DNA of 64,000 nucleotides from Streptomyces sp. TRM70350 (GTDB taxonomy: Bacteria; Actinomycetota; Actinomycetes; Streptomycetales; Streptomycetaceae): the NCBI RefSeq assembly GCF_019219825.1, contig NZ_JAHUXH010000012.1, positions 124,001-188,000 on the forward strand. The letters run 5' to 3'. This document shows positions 33,467 through 41,640 of this stretch, one piece after another. Both the position numbers and the translations under genes were made by a program. Positions within the stretch are counted from its first letter, which is position 1, and each line of letters starts with the position of its first letter. Under the pieces are notes generated by a model. The model did not search any database. It was not told the origin of the DNA and worked only from the letters and a program-made list of their open reading frames with translations.

Positions 33467-34492
33467 GTGAGCCCGGGCCACGGGTACCCACCCGAGGACC
33501 ACGCCCCCGACCGCGAAGGGCAGCCGCCCATGCCCAGCCCCGCTCCTGTCGTGCCGCTCCGCTACGTCGACATCGGCGCGCGCGGCCCCGAGGACGTCGT
33601 CGCCGACGCCGACGGCCGCGTCCTGACCGGGGTCGAGGACGGCCGCATCCTGCGCCTGGACGGCCTGGCCGACCCGACGGCGACCCGGGTCGAGACCCTC
33701 GCCGAGACCGGCGGCCGCCCGCTCGGCCTCGAACTCCTCCCCGGCGACGCCCTGTTGGTCTGCGACGCCGAACGCGGACTGCTGCGCGCCGACCTCACCG
33801 ACGGCACCGTACGCGTCCTCGCCGACTCGGTGGCGGGGGAGCCGCTGCGGTTCTGCAGCAACGCGGTCGCCCTGCCGGACGGCAGCGTCTGCTTCACCGT
33901 CTCCAGCCGCCGCTATCCGCTCAAGCGCTGGATCGGCGAGGTGGTCGAACAGACGGGCACAGGTCAACTCCTGCGCCTGGAGCCCGGCAGCGACCGGCCC
34001 GAAGTGCTGCTGGACTCCCTGCAGTTCGCGAACGGCCTCACCGTGAGCCGGGACGGGTCGTTCCTGGTCGTCGCCGAGACCAGCGCGTGCCGCCTCACCC
34101 GCTACTGGCTCACCGGCCCGCGCGCCGGGCAGCACGAACCGTTGGTGGAGCATCTGCCGGGCATGCCCGACAACATCTGGCGCGCCGACCCGGACGGCCC
34201 CTTCTGGGTCGCGCTGGCCGGCCCCCGTGTGCCCGCCCTGGACCTGCTGCACCGCGCACCCGACGCCGTACGCCGCGCCGCGGCCCGGACAGCCGTACAC
34301 GTCCCCGTCTGCCCTCCGGCCGCGGCCGGTGTACTGGCGGTGGACGACGACGGAGACGTCGTCCACCACCTCACCCACCGCCGCTCCGGCTTCCGCATGA
34401 TCACCAGCGTCTGCCAGGTGGGCGACCTGCTGATCCTGGGCAGCATCCAGGAGCGCGGCGTCGCGGTGTGCGCGGCACCGGCCCCGAAGTGA
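33467..34492 (+). CDS. SMP-30/strictosidine-synthase-like beta-propeller lactonase
   Basis: Predicted 341-aa protein (or 320 aa from ATG 33530) with a six-bladed propeller pattern: GPEDVVADADGRVLTGVEDG, ILRLDG, ANGLTVSRDGSFLVVAETS, GMPDNIWRADPDGPFWVAL. This layout fits the SMP-30/gluconolactonase/strictosidine synthase superfamily, which are Ca2+-dependent lactonases or related hydrolases. Candidate metal-site residues are E in PEDVV, N in ANGLT and D in MPDNIW. The GTG at 33467 abuts the regulator stop and has AAGGA seven bases before it; ATG 33530 is an alternative. No signal peptide. Substrate unknown. Confidence 0.83.
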   Translation: MSPGHGYPPEDHAPDREGQPPMPSPAPVVPLRYVDIGARGPEDVVADADGRVLTGVEDGRILRLDGLADPTATRVETLAETGGRPLGLELLPGDALLVCDAERGLLRADLTDGTVRVLADSVAGEPLRFCSNAVALPDGSVCFTVSSRRYPLKRWIGEVVEQTGTGQLLRLEPGSDRPEVLLDSLQFANGLTVSRDGSFLVVAETSACRLTRYWLTGPRAGQHEPLVEHLPGMPDNIWRADPDGPFWVALAGPRVPALDLLHRAPDAVRRAAARTAVHVPVCPPAAAGVLAVDDDGDVVHHLTHRRSGFRMITSVCQVGDLLILGSIQERGVAVCAAPAPK

Positions 34493-34551
34493 CGGCGGCG
34501 CGGCCCCCGGGTCTGACGCACCCCGCCGAGGGCGCGTCCCGGCGTGTCCCG

Positions 34552-35613
34552 TCAGTGGCCTGCCTCGCGCAGCGGCTCTCCCACGCTCCTGAGGTGGCGC
34601 AGCGCCTCTCGGTGCGAGGCGATCAGCCCGGTCCGGTGGTACGGGATGCCCAGCTCCGCGCAGTACCGCTCGGTGATGACCTGGGCCCTGCCGAGCGCCG
34701 GTGTCGGCATGCTGGGGAAGAGATGGTGCTCGATCTGGTAGTTGAGCCCGCCCATGAAGACGTCGATGAGCGCGCTGCCCCTGACGTTGCGCGAGGTGAG
34801 GACCTGGCGCCGCAGGAAGTCCAGTCGCACCCCCTCCTCGATCATCGGCATCCCCTTGTGGTTGGGGGCGAACACCGAGCCGAGATAGATCCCGAACAGG
34901 CCCTGGTGGACGGCGATGCAGGCGAGCGCCTTGGCGGGGGAGAGGACGGTGAACAGGGCGCCGAAGTACGCGACGAAATGGACGACGAGCAGCGTCCCCT
35001 CCAGCACCGGTCGTTTCATCGACGGGTGCTTCAGCGCCTTGAAGCTGCTGAAGCTCAGATTCAGGCCTTCCAACGTGAGCAGCGGAAAGAAGAGCGCGGC
35101 CTGGTGCTTTCCGATGAAACGAGGCAGCCCCTTTGCCCCGCGTGCCTGTCGCCGTGACCACACCAGAATGTCGGGGGAGACGTCCGGATCCTTTCCCTCG
35201 TGATTCGGATTCGCGTGATGCCGGGTGTGTTTGTTCATCCACCAGCCGTAGCTCATGCCCAGCAGCAGATTGGCGACCAGCAGACCACCGGCCTCGCTGG
35301 GGCGACGGCGGGAGAAGACCTGCCGGTGGGCGAGGTCGTGGGCCGCCAGCCCGAGCTGGCCGAAGACCACGGCCAGGAAAGCGGCGACGATCAGCTGGCG
35401 CCAGCTGTCCCCCAGCGCGAGAAACGCCCCGATGCCCCCGGCGAGAGCGAGGGCGACCGCCCCGAAACGCACGGTGTAGTACAACGGTCGGCGCCGCAGA
35501 AGCCCGGCTTCGGTTATGCGGCGCGACAGTTCGGAAAAGTCGCTTCCCCTTTGTTGTTCGCGTAGTTCTTCGCGCGTGGACGAGTTCCCCGGGAGCACCG
35601 TTGGATTGACCAT
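34552..35613 (-). CDS. Membrane fatty-acid (acyl-CoA/acyl-lipid) desaturase
   Basis: Predicted 353-aa di-iron integral membrane desaturase. All three histidine boxes are present: HDLAH (92-96), H-x-x-HH at HTRHH (129-133) and QIEHH (293-297). The last form, with Gln, is typical of front-end/linoleoyl-CoA-type and DesA3-like enzymes. Four hydrophobic segments surround the boxes. The enzyme introduces a cis double bond into a fatty acyl chain using electrons from ferredoxin or a cytochrome partner. The ATG at 35613 is chosen because the family N-terminus starts there; the longer frame upstream overlaps the promoter of the divergent regulator. No reductase gene is adjacent. Confidence 0.9.
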   Translation of the reverse strand: MVNPTVLPGNSSTREELREQQRGSDFSELSRRITEAGLLRRRPLYYTVRFGAVALALAGGIGAFLALGDSWRQLIVAAFLAVVFGQLGLAAHDLAHRQVFSRRRPSEAGGLLVANLLLGMSYGWWMNKHTRHHANPNHEGKDPDVSPDILVWSRRQARGAKGLPRFIGKHQAALFFPLLTLEGLNLSFSSFKALKHPSMKRPVLEGTLLVVHFVAYFGALFTVLSPAKALACIAVHQGLFGIYLGSVFAPNHKGMPMIEEGVRLDFLRRQVLTSRNVRGSALIDVFMGGLNYQIEHHLFPSMPTPALGRAQVITERYCAELGIPYHRTGLIASHREALRHLRSVGEPLREAGH

Positions 35614-35732
35614 GCGCTTCAGTATGTGAACGATTTTCCGGCAGCAGAATGACGTCTGCCCCCCAAGCAGGGTGCGGGTGGCCCCACCGCCGAAACGGGG
35701 GGTCCGCCGGTTTGCGGTGCCCTCTGGCCCGC

Positions 35733-35762
35733 TTGACACCGCCCCCCGGCCACCCGGAGTAT
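35733..35762 (+). promoter_or_regulatory. Promoter of the gntR-aspA operon, probably leaderless
   Basis: TTGACA (35733-35738), an 18-bp spacer and GAGTAT (35757-35762) form a sigma-70-type promoter. The expected transcript start, 6-7 nt after the -10, falls on the GTG at 35769, so the regulator would be translated from a leaderless mRNA. No Shine-Dalgarno is seen before that GTG. Confidence 0.6.
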
Positions 35763-35768
35763 CACCCC

Positions 35769-36500
35769 GTGAACCTGTCAGACAGCCAGACAGGTGGGCC
35801 GGGCCCGCGGCGCGTCAGCGCCATGGAAGCGGTGCTCTCCCACCTTCGCGGCGCCATCGAGCGCGGCGAGTACGCGATCGGCGACAAGCTGCCCTCCGAG
35901 GCGGAGCTCTGCCGCACGCTGGAGGTCTCCCGGCCCGTGCTGCGGGAGGCCCTGCGCGCCCTGCAGACGATGGGGCTGACCGTGGCCAAGACCGGCAAGG
36001 GCACCTTCGTCATCGCCAGCAGCGTCGAGGACCCCACCTTCGGCGACTACTCGGCCAGCGACCTGCTGGAAGTGCGCCGCCATGTCGAGATCCCGGTCGC
36101 CGGGTACGCGGCGCTGCGCCGCACCCCGGAGAACCTCGACCACCTCGCCCACCTGCTGGCCCGCATGGAGCGGGAGACGGACACCACCGCGTGGGTCGCG
36201 ATGGACACCCTCTTCCACCTGTCCGTGGCCGAGGCCGCGCAGAACCCGGTGTTCCGCCGGGTCATCGAGGAGATCCGGGACGCGCTGGCCCGCCAGTCGG
36301 CGTTCCTGAACGAACTGGGCGGACGGCGCGAGCAGTCCAACCGGGAGCACCGGGCGATCGTCGAGGCGCTGATCGACGGTTCCGAGCACGACGCGATCGA
36401 GGCCATGTCCCACCACCTCGACCGGGTCGAGACCACCCTCACCGACATCGTGCGCCCCGCGCGCACGGACACCCCCACGGAAGGCGGACCCGAGGCGTGA
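35769..36500 (+). CDS. FadR-type GntR regulator of the asparagine/aspartate operon
   Basis: Predicted 243-aa regulator. The winged helix covers residues ~15-85 (LPSEAELCRTLEVSRPVLREALRALQTMG) and the C-terminal FCD domain ~95-225 (LLEVRRHVEIPVAGYAALR, then D/H-rich helices LFHLSVAEAAQNPVF and HRAIVEALIDGS that usually hold a metal or ligand). The GTG at 35769 sits at the predicted transcript start. Its stop overlaps the permease start (GTGA), so it heads the operon for asparagine, aspartate and glutamine catabolism and probably senses one of these or a product. An inverted repeat just inside the gene is a likely autoregulatory operator. Confidence 0.87.
   Translation: MNLSDSQTGGPGPRRVSAMEAVLSHLRGAIERGEYAIGDKLPSEAELCRTLEVSRPVLREALRALQTMGLTVAKTGKGTFVIASSVEDPTFGDYSASDLLEVRRHVEIPVAGYAALRRTPENLDHLAHLLARMERETDTTAWVAMDTLFHLSVAEAAQNPVFRRVIEEIRDALARQSAFLNELGGRREQSNREHRAIVEALIDGSEHDAIEAMSHHLDRVETTLTDIVRPARTDTPTEGGPEA
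35773..35795. promoter_or_regulatory. Operator candidate overlapping the gntR start
   Basis: ACCTGTC (35773-35779) and GACAGGT (35789-35795) form a 7-bp inverted repeat with a 9-bp spacer. Inside it CTGTCAGACAG is itself a perfect 11-bp palindrome. The site is a few bases downstream of the predicted transcript start, an ideal place for autorepression. Confidence 0.6.
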
Positions 36501-37963
36501 GCGAGCAGTCCCTGCACGACGAGGTGCAGCCCGGGCGCGACGCTGTGCAGAAACGTTCCGGCCATGTCGACGCCGGAGACGAGGGCTACAGCAAGTCCCT
36601 GAAGTCCCGGCACGTCAACATGATCGCCATCGGCGGCGCCATCGGCACCGGCCTCTTCCTGGGCGCCGGCGGCCGCCTCGCCGACGCGGGCCCCTCCCTC
36701 TTCATCGCCTACGCGGTCTGCGGCGTCTTCGCCTTCCTCGTCGTGCGCGCCCTCGGCGAACTCGTCCTGTACCGGCCGTCCTCCGGGGCCTTCGTGTCGT
36801 ACGCCCGCGAGTTCCTCGGTGAGAAGGGCGCCTACACCGCGGGCTGGATGTACTTCCTCAACTGGGCCACCACCGGCATCGCCGACATCACAGCGGTGGC
36901 CACCTACACCCACTACTGGGGCATGTTCTCCGACATCCCGCAGTGGGTGATCGCATTGATCGCATTGACTGTGGTCCTCGCAGTCAACCTGATCTCGGTC
37001 AAGATCTTCGGTGAGCTGGAATTCTGGTTCGCCATCGTCAAGGTCGGCGCGCTCGTCCTCTTCATGTTGATCGGCATCTTCCTGCTGGTCACGCAGCACC
37101 CGGTCGACGGCCACACCCCCGGCCCGTCCCTGATCACCGACAACGGCGGCGTCTTCCCCAGCGGCCTGCTGCCCATGCTGCTCATCATCCAGGGCGTCGT
37201 CTTCGCCTACGCATCCGTCGAGCTGGTCGGCGTCGCCGCCGGTGAGACCGAGAACCCCGAGAAGATCATGCCGAAGGCGATCAACTCGATCATGTGGCGG
37301 GTGGGCCTGTTCTACGTCGGCTCGGTCCTGCTGCTGTCGATGCTGCTGCCCTGGACCTCGTACAAGGCGGGGGAGAGCCCCTTCGTCACCGTGCTGTCCA
37401 ACATCGGCGTCCCGGCGGCCGGCGGCATCATGAACCTCGTCGTGCTGACCGCGGCGATGTCCTCGCTCAACTCCGGTCTCTACTCCACCGGCCGCATCCT
37501 GCGCTCCATGGCCGTCGCGGGCTCCGCCCCGAAGTTCACCGCCCGGATGAGCCGCAGCCAGGTTCCGTACGGCGGTATCCTGCTCACCAGCGGCATCTGC
37601 GTCCTCGGTGTCGGCCTCAACTTCGTCGTTCCCGCGGAGGCGTTCGAGATCGTGCTGAACTTCGCCGCGATCGGCATCCTCGCCACCTGGGGCATGATCA
37701 TGATCTGCCACCTGCGGTTCTGGCAGCGGACCCAGCGCGGTGACCTCACCCGCCCCGGCTACCGGCTGCCGGGCTCCCCGTGGACCGAGGTCGTGACGCT
37801 GGCGTTCCTCGCCTCCGTCCTGGTCCTCATGTACGCCGACGGCGGCGCCGGACGCACCACCGTGCTGTGTCTGCCGCTGATCGCCGGGGCCCTGGTCGCG
37901 GGCTGGTACGCCATCCGCGGCCGACTCACCCCCAACCCCACCAACGCCGGATCCGGCGCGTGA
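36497..37963 (+). CDS. Amino-acid permease, AnsP-like (L-asparagine)
   Basis: Predicted 488-aa APC-superfamily permease with 12 helices. The N-terminal consensus NMIAIGGAIGTGLFLGAGGRL and the helix-2 region are typical of the AAT family. The GTG at 36497 overlaps the regulator stop. Followed by asparaginase, aspartase and glutaminase genes, asparagine (or a related amino acid) is the likely substrate, taken up with protons. The cytoplasmic N-tail (~35 residues) is charged. The symbol ansP would be by context only. Confidence 0.88.
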   Translation: MSEQSLHDEVQPGRDAVQKRSGHVDAGDEGYSKSLKSRHVNMIAIGGAIGTGLFLGAGGRLADAGPSLFIAYAVCGVFAFLVVRALGELVLYRPSSGAFVSYAREFLGEKGAYTAGWMYFLNWATTGIADITAVATYTHYWGMFSDIPQWVIALIALTVVLAVNLISVKIFGELEFWFAIVKVGALVLFMLIGIFLLVTQHPVDGHTPGPSLITDNGGVFPSGLLPMLLIIQGVVFAYASVELVGVAAGETENPEKIMPKAINSIMWRVGLFYVGSVLLLSMLLPWTSYKAGESPFVTVLSNIGVPAAGGIMNLVVLTAAMSSLNSGLYSTGRILRSMAVAGSAPKFTARMSRSQVPYGGILLTSGICVLGVGLNFVVPAEAFEIVLNFAAIGILATWGMIMICHLRFWQRTQRGDLTRPGYRLPGSPWTEVVTLAFLASVLVLMYADGGAGRTTVLCLPLIAGALVAGWYAIRGRLTPNPTNAGSGA

Positions 37964-39024
37964 CCCGCGCACCGGTCCACCCCGACCCCTCAGTGAACCA
38001 AGCAGTGATGCACACCAGCTCCGTCGCGGACGCACCCCTCGTCCGTGAGCCCCTCCACGCCCCCGTCGCCCACCTCATACGCGCCGGGATCGTCGAGGGC
38101 ATCCACTACGGCTCCGTCATCGTCCTCGACGCGGACGGCGAGGTCGCCTTCCAGATCGGCGACGTCGAGGCGGCGTTCTATCCGCGCTCGGCGCTGAAGC
38201 CCGTCCAGGCCGTGGCCATGGTGCGCGCCGGGCTGCCGCTCGACGGCGAGCTGCTCTCCCTCGCCGCCGCCAGCCACTCCGGCGAGGAACGCCACCTCGC
38301 AGGCACCCGCCGCATCCTCGACATGGCGGGACTCGCCGAGAGCGACCTGCGCAACGTTCCCGACCTGCCGTTCGACCCGGTCGTCCGGGACGCCTGGGTG
38401 CGGGAGGGCCGGATGCCCTCCCGCCTCGCCCAGAACTGCTCCGGCAAGCACGCCGCCATGCTGTACACGGCCCAGCTCAACGGCTGGTCCCTCGACGACT
38501 ACCCCGACCCGGCGCACCCCCTCCAGCTGGCCATCGCCGAGATCGTCGAGGACCTCACCGGGCAGCGCGTCGCCCAGGTGACCGTCGACGGCTGCGGCGC
38601 GCCCCTGTTCTCCGTCTCCCTGCACGGCCTCGCCCGCGCCGCCGCCCGGATCGTCACCGCCGAGCCCGGCACTCCCGAGGCGCGTGTCGCCGCCGCGATG
38701 CGCGAGCACGCCGAGATGGCCTCCGGCTCCGGTCGGGACGTGGCCGCGCTGATGCGGGCCGTGCCGGGGCTGCTCGCCAAGGACGGGTTCGAGGGCGTTC
38801 AGGTGGCCGCGCTGCCCGACGGCCGGGCGATCGCCGTGAAGATCGCCGACGGGGCGAGCCGGGCCCGCGTCCCGGTCGCCGCCGCCGCACTGGCCCGCGC
38901 CGGGGTCGACCCGGCGCTGCTCACCGAGTTCGCGGGCGAGCCGTTGCTCGGCGGAGGACAGCCGGTGGGGTGTGTGCGGGCAGTCCGGGCGCTGGACCCG
39001 GTTCCTCGGGCGTCTTCCGTGTAG
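37960..39024 (+). CDS. L-asparaginase II-family protein
   Basis: Predicted 354-aa (or 338-aa from ATG 38008) cytosolic enzyme of the Asparaginase_II family, which is unrelated to the classical bacterial type I/II fold. It is expected to hydrolyse L-asparagine to aspartate and ammonia. Family features visible are GIVEGIHYGSVIVLDADGEV, YPRSALKPVQAVAMV (conserved S-x-x-K-P), NCSGKHAAML and VDGCGAPLFSVSL. The GTG at 37960 overlaps the permease stop (GTGA); ATG 38008 matches usual family length better, so the start is uncertain. Its product aspartate is the substrate of the next enzyme. Confidence 0.88.
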   Translation: MTRAPVHPDPSVNQAVMHTSSVADAPLVREPLHAPVAHLIRAGIVEGIHYGSVIVLDADGEVAFQIGDVEAAFYPRSALKPVQAVAMVRAGLPLDGELLSLAAASHSGEERHLAGTRRILDMAGLAESDLRNVPDLPFDPVVRDAWVREGRMPSRLAQNCSGKHAAMLYTAQLNGWSLDDYPDPAHPLQLAIAEIVEDLTGQRVAQVTVDGCGAPLFSVSLHGLARAAARIVTAEPGTPEARVAAAMREHAEMASGSGRDVAALMRAVPGLLAKDGFEGVQVAALPDGRAIAVKIADGASRARVPVAAAALARAGVDPALLTEFAGEPLLGGGQPVGCVRAVRALDPVPRASSV

Positions 39025-39082
39025 CGCGGAGCCGATGGCCGGTTCAAAAGGGGGACTGCGGGCCGTCGTCGGTCTTCCGGTC

Positions 39083-39151
39083 GTTTGTGGCTGGTCGCGC
39101 CCGCGCGGCGACAGCCGCATATCGACAACGCCCCGCGCCCCTGGGAACCTC
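39083..39151. repeat. Streptomyces-type intergenic repeat upstream of aspA
   Basis: The stretch TTTGTGGCTGGTCGCGC ... GGCGACAGCCGCATATCGAC ... CCCCGCGCCCCT resembles, from memory of Streptomyces genomes, a repeat found in many intergenic regions. It lies in the 156-bp gap between asparaginase and aspartase. It contains short inverted blocks (GCGCCCGCGCGGC) that could form a hairpin. A genome-wide count was not possible here. Confidence 0.5.
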
Positions 39152-39180
39152 ACCCTCACCTCAGAAAGAAGAACCCGTTG

Positions 39181-40590
39181 ATGACCGCCGCCACCCGCCG
39201 CGAGCACGATCTGCTCGGGGACCGCGACGTCCCCGCCGACGCGTACTGGGGTGTTCACACCCTGCGCGCCACGGAGAACTTCCCCATCACCGGCACGCCG
39301 ATCTCCGCCTACCCGCACCTGATCGACGCCCTGGCCGCCGTCAAGGAGGCCGCCGCCCTCGCCAACGAGGAACTCGGCCTGCTGGAGCCGCGCAAGGCCG
39401 CCGCGATCGCCGCCGCCTGCCGGGAGATCCGCACCGGCAGGCTGCACGACCAGTTCGTCGTGGACGTCATCCAGGGCGGCGCCGGCACCTCGACCAACAT
39501 GAACGCCAACGAGGTCGTCGCCAACCGGGCGCTGGAACTGCTCGGCCACGCCAAGGGCGCGTACGCATATCTGCACCCCAACGAGGACGTCAACCTCGGC
39601 CAGTCAACCAATGACGTCTACCCGACCGCCGTCAAGATATCGACGGTCTTCGCGGTCCGTGGACTGCTCAAGGCGATGGCTGTACTGCAGGACGCCTTCG
39701 CCCGCAAGGCCGTCGAGTTCCGCGATGTGCTCAAGATGGGCCGTACACAGTTGCAGGACGCGGTACCGATGACGCTCGGTCAGGAATTCTCCGCCTATGC
39801 CGTCATGATGGACGAGGACCGCAGCCGTCTTGCCGAGGCCGCCGAGCTGATCCATGAGATCAACCTGGGCGCCACCGCCATCGGCACCGGCCTGAACGCC
39901 CCCGCCGGGTACGCCGAAGCCGCCCGCCGCCACCTCGCCGCCATCACCGGCCTGCCGCTGGTCACCGCGGTGAACCTGGTAGAGGCAACCCAGGACTGCG
40001 GCGCGTTCGTCCAGATGTCCGGCGTCCTCAAGCGCATCGCCGTGAAGCTCTCCAAGAGCTGCAACGACCTGCGTCTGCTGTCCTCCGGGCCGCGCGCGGG
40101 CCTCGGCGAGATCAACCTGCCGCCGGTCCAGGCCGGTTCGTCCATCATGCCGGGCAAGGTCAACCCGGTGATCCCCGAGGTCGTCAACCAGGTCGCCTTC
40201 GAGGTGATCGGCAACGACGTCACCATCACCATGGCCGCCGAGGCCGGACAGCTCCAGCTCAACGCCTTCGAGCCGATCATCCTGCACTCCCTGTCCGAGA
40301 GCATCACGCACCTGCGCGCCGCCTGCCTCACCCTCGCCGAGCGCTGCGTCACCGGCATCACCGCCAACACCGAAGTGCTGCGCGCGAGCGTGGAGAACTC
40401 CATCGGCCTGGTCACCGCCCTCAACCCGCACATCGGGTACACCGCCGCCACCGACATCGCCAAGGAGGCCCTCGTCACCGGCCGGGGCGTCGCCGAACTC
40501 GTCCTGGAGAAGGGCCTGCTGCCCGCCGAGACCCTCGCCGCGCTGTTGAAGCCGGAGGTCCTCGCGGGCAGCGGCTCACCCGTCGTCTGA
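39181..40590 (+). CDS. aspA: Aspartate ammonia-lyase
   Basis: Predicted 469-aa cytosolic enzyme that converts L-aspartate to fumarate and ammonia. It has the three conserved regions of the aspartase/fumarase superfamily: GGAGTSTNMNANEV near residue 100, GQSTNDVYPTA near 140, and the signature GSSIMPGKVNP near 320, whose Ser is the catalytic base loop. The RTQLQDAVPMTLGQEF block fits aspartase or class II fumarase; operon context with asparaginase favours aspartase. The ATG at 39181 has a weak GAAAGAAG upstream site. Fumarate feeds the TCA cycle. Confidence 0.9.
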   Translation: MTAATRREHDLLGDRDVPADAYWGVHTLRATENFPITGTPISAYPHLIDALAAVKEAAALANEELGLLEPRKAAAIAAACREIRTGRLHDQFVVDVIQGGAGTSTNMNANEVVANRALELLGHAKGAYAYLHPNEDVNLGQSTNDVYPTAVKISTVFAVRGLLKAMAVLQDAFARKAVEFRDVLKMGRTQLQDAVPMTLGQEFSAYAVMMDEDRSRLAEAAELIHEINLGATAIGTGLNAPAGYAEAARRHLAAITGLPLVTAVNLVEATQDCGAFVQMSGVLKRIAVKLSKSCNDLRLLSSGPRAGLGEINLPPVQAGSSIMPGKVNPVIPEVVNQVAFEVIGNDVTITMAAEAGQLQLNAFEPIILHSLSESITHLRAACLTLAERCVTGITANTEVLRASVENSIGLVTALNPHIGYTAATDIAKEALVTGRGVAELVLEKGLLPAETLAALLKPEVLAGSGSPVV

Positions 40591-40629
40591 CCCGCGGACG
40601 CGCGCCAGGACCGGACGGGAGGCACACTG

Positions 40630-41559
40630 GTGATCATGACGTCGTCGCTGAGCTTCCAACCGATCCTGGAGCGCATCGCGGAGGAGATCGAGCACACCCC
40701 CGGCCGTGGCCGCCCCGCCGACTACATCCCGGCGCTGGCCGCCTGCGACCCGCGCCGCTTCGGCATGGCCGTCGCGGAACTGGACGGCACGGTGTACGGC
40801 GTGGGGGAGTGGCGCGAGCCGTTCTCCGCGCAGTCCGTCACCAAGGTCTTCACCCTCGCCCTCGACCTGGCCCGCGAGGGCGACGAACTCTGGGAGCACG
40901 TCGGCCGCGAGCCCTCCGGCAACCCGTTCAACTCCCTGGTGCAGCTGGAGTACGAGAACGGCATTCCACGCAATCCGTTCATCAACGCCGGTGCGCTGGT
41001 CGTCACCGACCGCCTTCAGACCCGTACCGGCGACGCCGCGGGCACCCTGCTTCAGTTCCTGCGCGACGAGAGCGGCAACCCCGACCTGGACTTCGACGCC
41101 GAGGTCGCCGCGTCCGAAGCCGCGCACGGCGACCGCAACGCCGCACTGGCCCACTTCATGGCCTCCTACGGCAACATCGACAACCCGGTGCCGTTGCTGC
41201 TCGACCAGTACTTCCGGCAGTGCTCGGTCCGCGCCTCCTGCGCCGACCTCGCCCTGGCCGGCGCCTTCCTGGCCCGGCACGGGGTGCGTGCCGACGGTTC
41301 GCGGCTGCTGAGCCGCAGCCAGGCCAAGCAGGTCAACGCGGTGATGCTGACCTGCGGCACGTATGACGCGGCCGGTGACTTCGCCTACCGGGTGGGCCTG
41401 CCCGGCAAGAGCGGGGTGGGTGGAGGAATCGTCGCCGTGGTGCCGGGCCGCTGCACGTTGTGCGTGTGGAGCCCGGGGCTCGACGAACGCGGCAACTCGG
41501 TGGCGGGGGTCGCTGCCCTGGACCGTTTCACGACGCTCACCGGGCTGTCGGTGTTCTGA
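40630..41559 (+). CDS. glsA: Glutaminase A (serine-dependent)
   Basis: Predicted 309-aa enzyme that hydrolyses L-glutamine to glutamate and ammonia, with the beta-lactamase-like GlsA fold. The catalytic S-x-x-K is in FSAQSVTKVFTLAL (about residues 66-72). Further family blocks are GNPFNSLVQLEYENGIPRNPFINAGA, SYGNIDNPVPLLLDQYF and GLPGKSGVGGGIVAVVPG. The GTG at 40630 has GGAGG seven bases upstream, better placed than for the ATG at 40636. It lies 39 bp after aspA and probably ends the amide/aspartate operon. Confidence 0.92.
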   Translation: MIMTSSLSFQPILERIAEEIEHTPGRGRPADYIPALAACDPRRFGMAVAELDGTVYGVGEWREPFSAQSVTKVFTLALDLAREGDELWEHVGREPSGNPFNSLVQLEYENGIPRNPFINAGALVVTDRLQTRTGDAAGTLLQFLRDESGNPDLDFDAEVAASEAAHGDRNAALAHFMASYGNIDNPVPLLLDQYFRQCSVRASCADLALAGAFLARHGVRADGSRLLSRSQAKQVNAVMLTCGTYDAAGDFAYRVGLPGKSGVGGGIVAVVPGRCTLCVWSPGLDERGNSVAGVAALDRFTTLTGLSVF

Positions 41560-41640
41560 TCACACGGAGGTCATGCGCAGGCTAACCACCGGTGGGCGGC
41601 GCGTCGCCTTCCGGCCACCCGGCGTTGACACCCTGACCGA

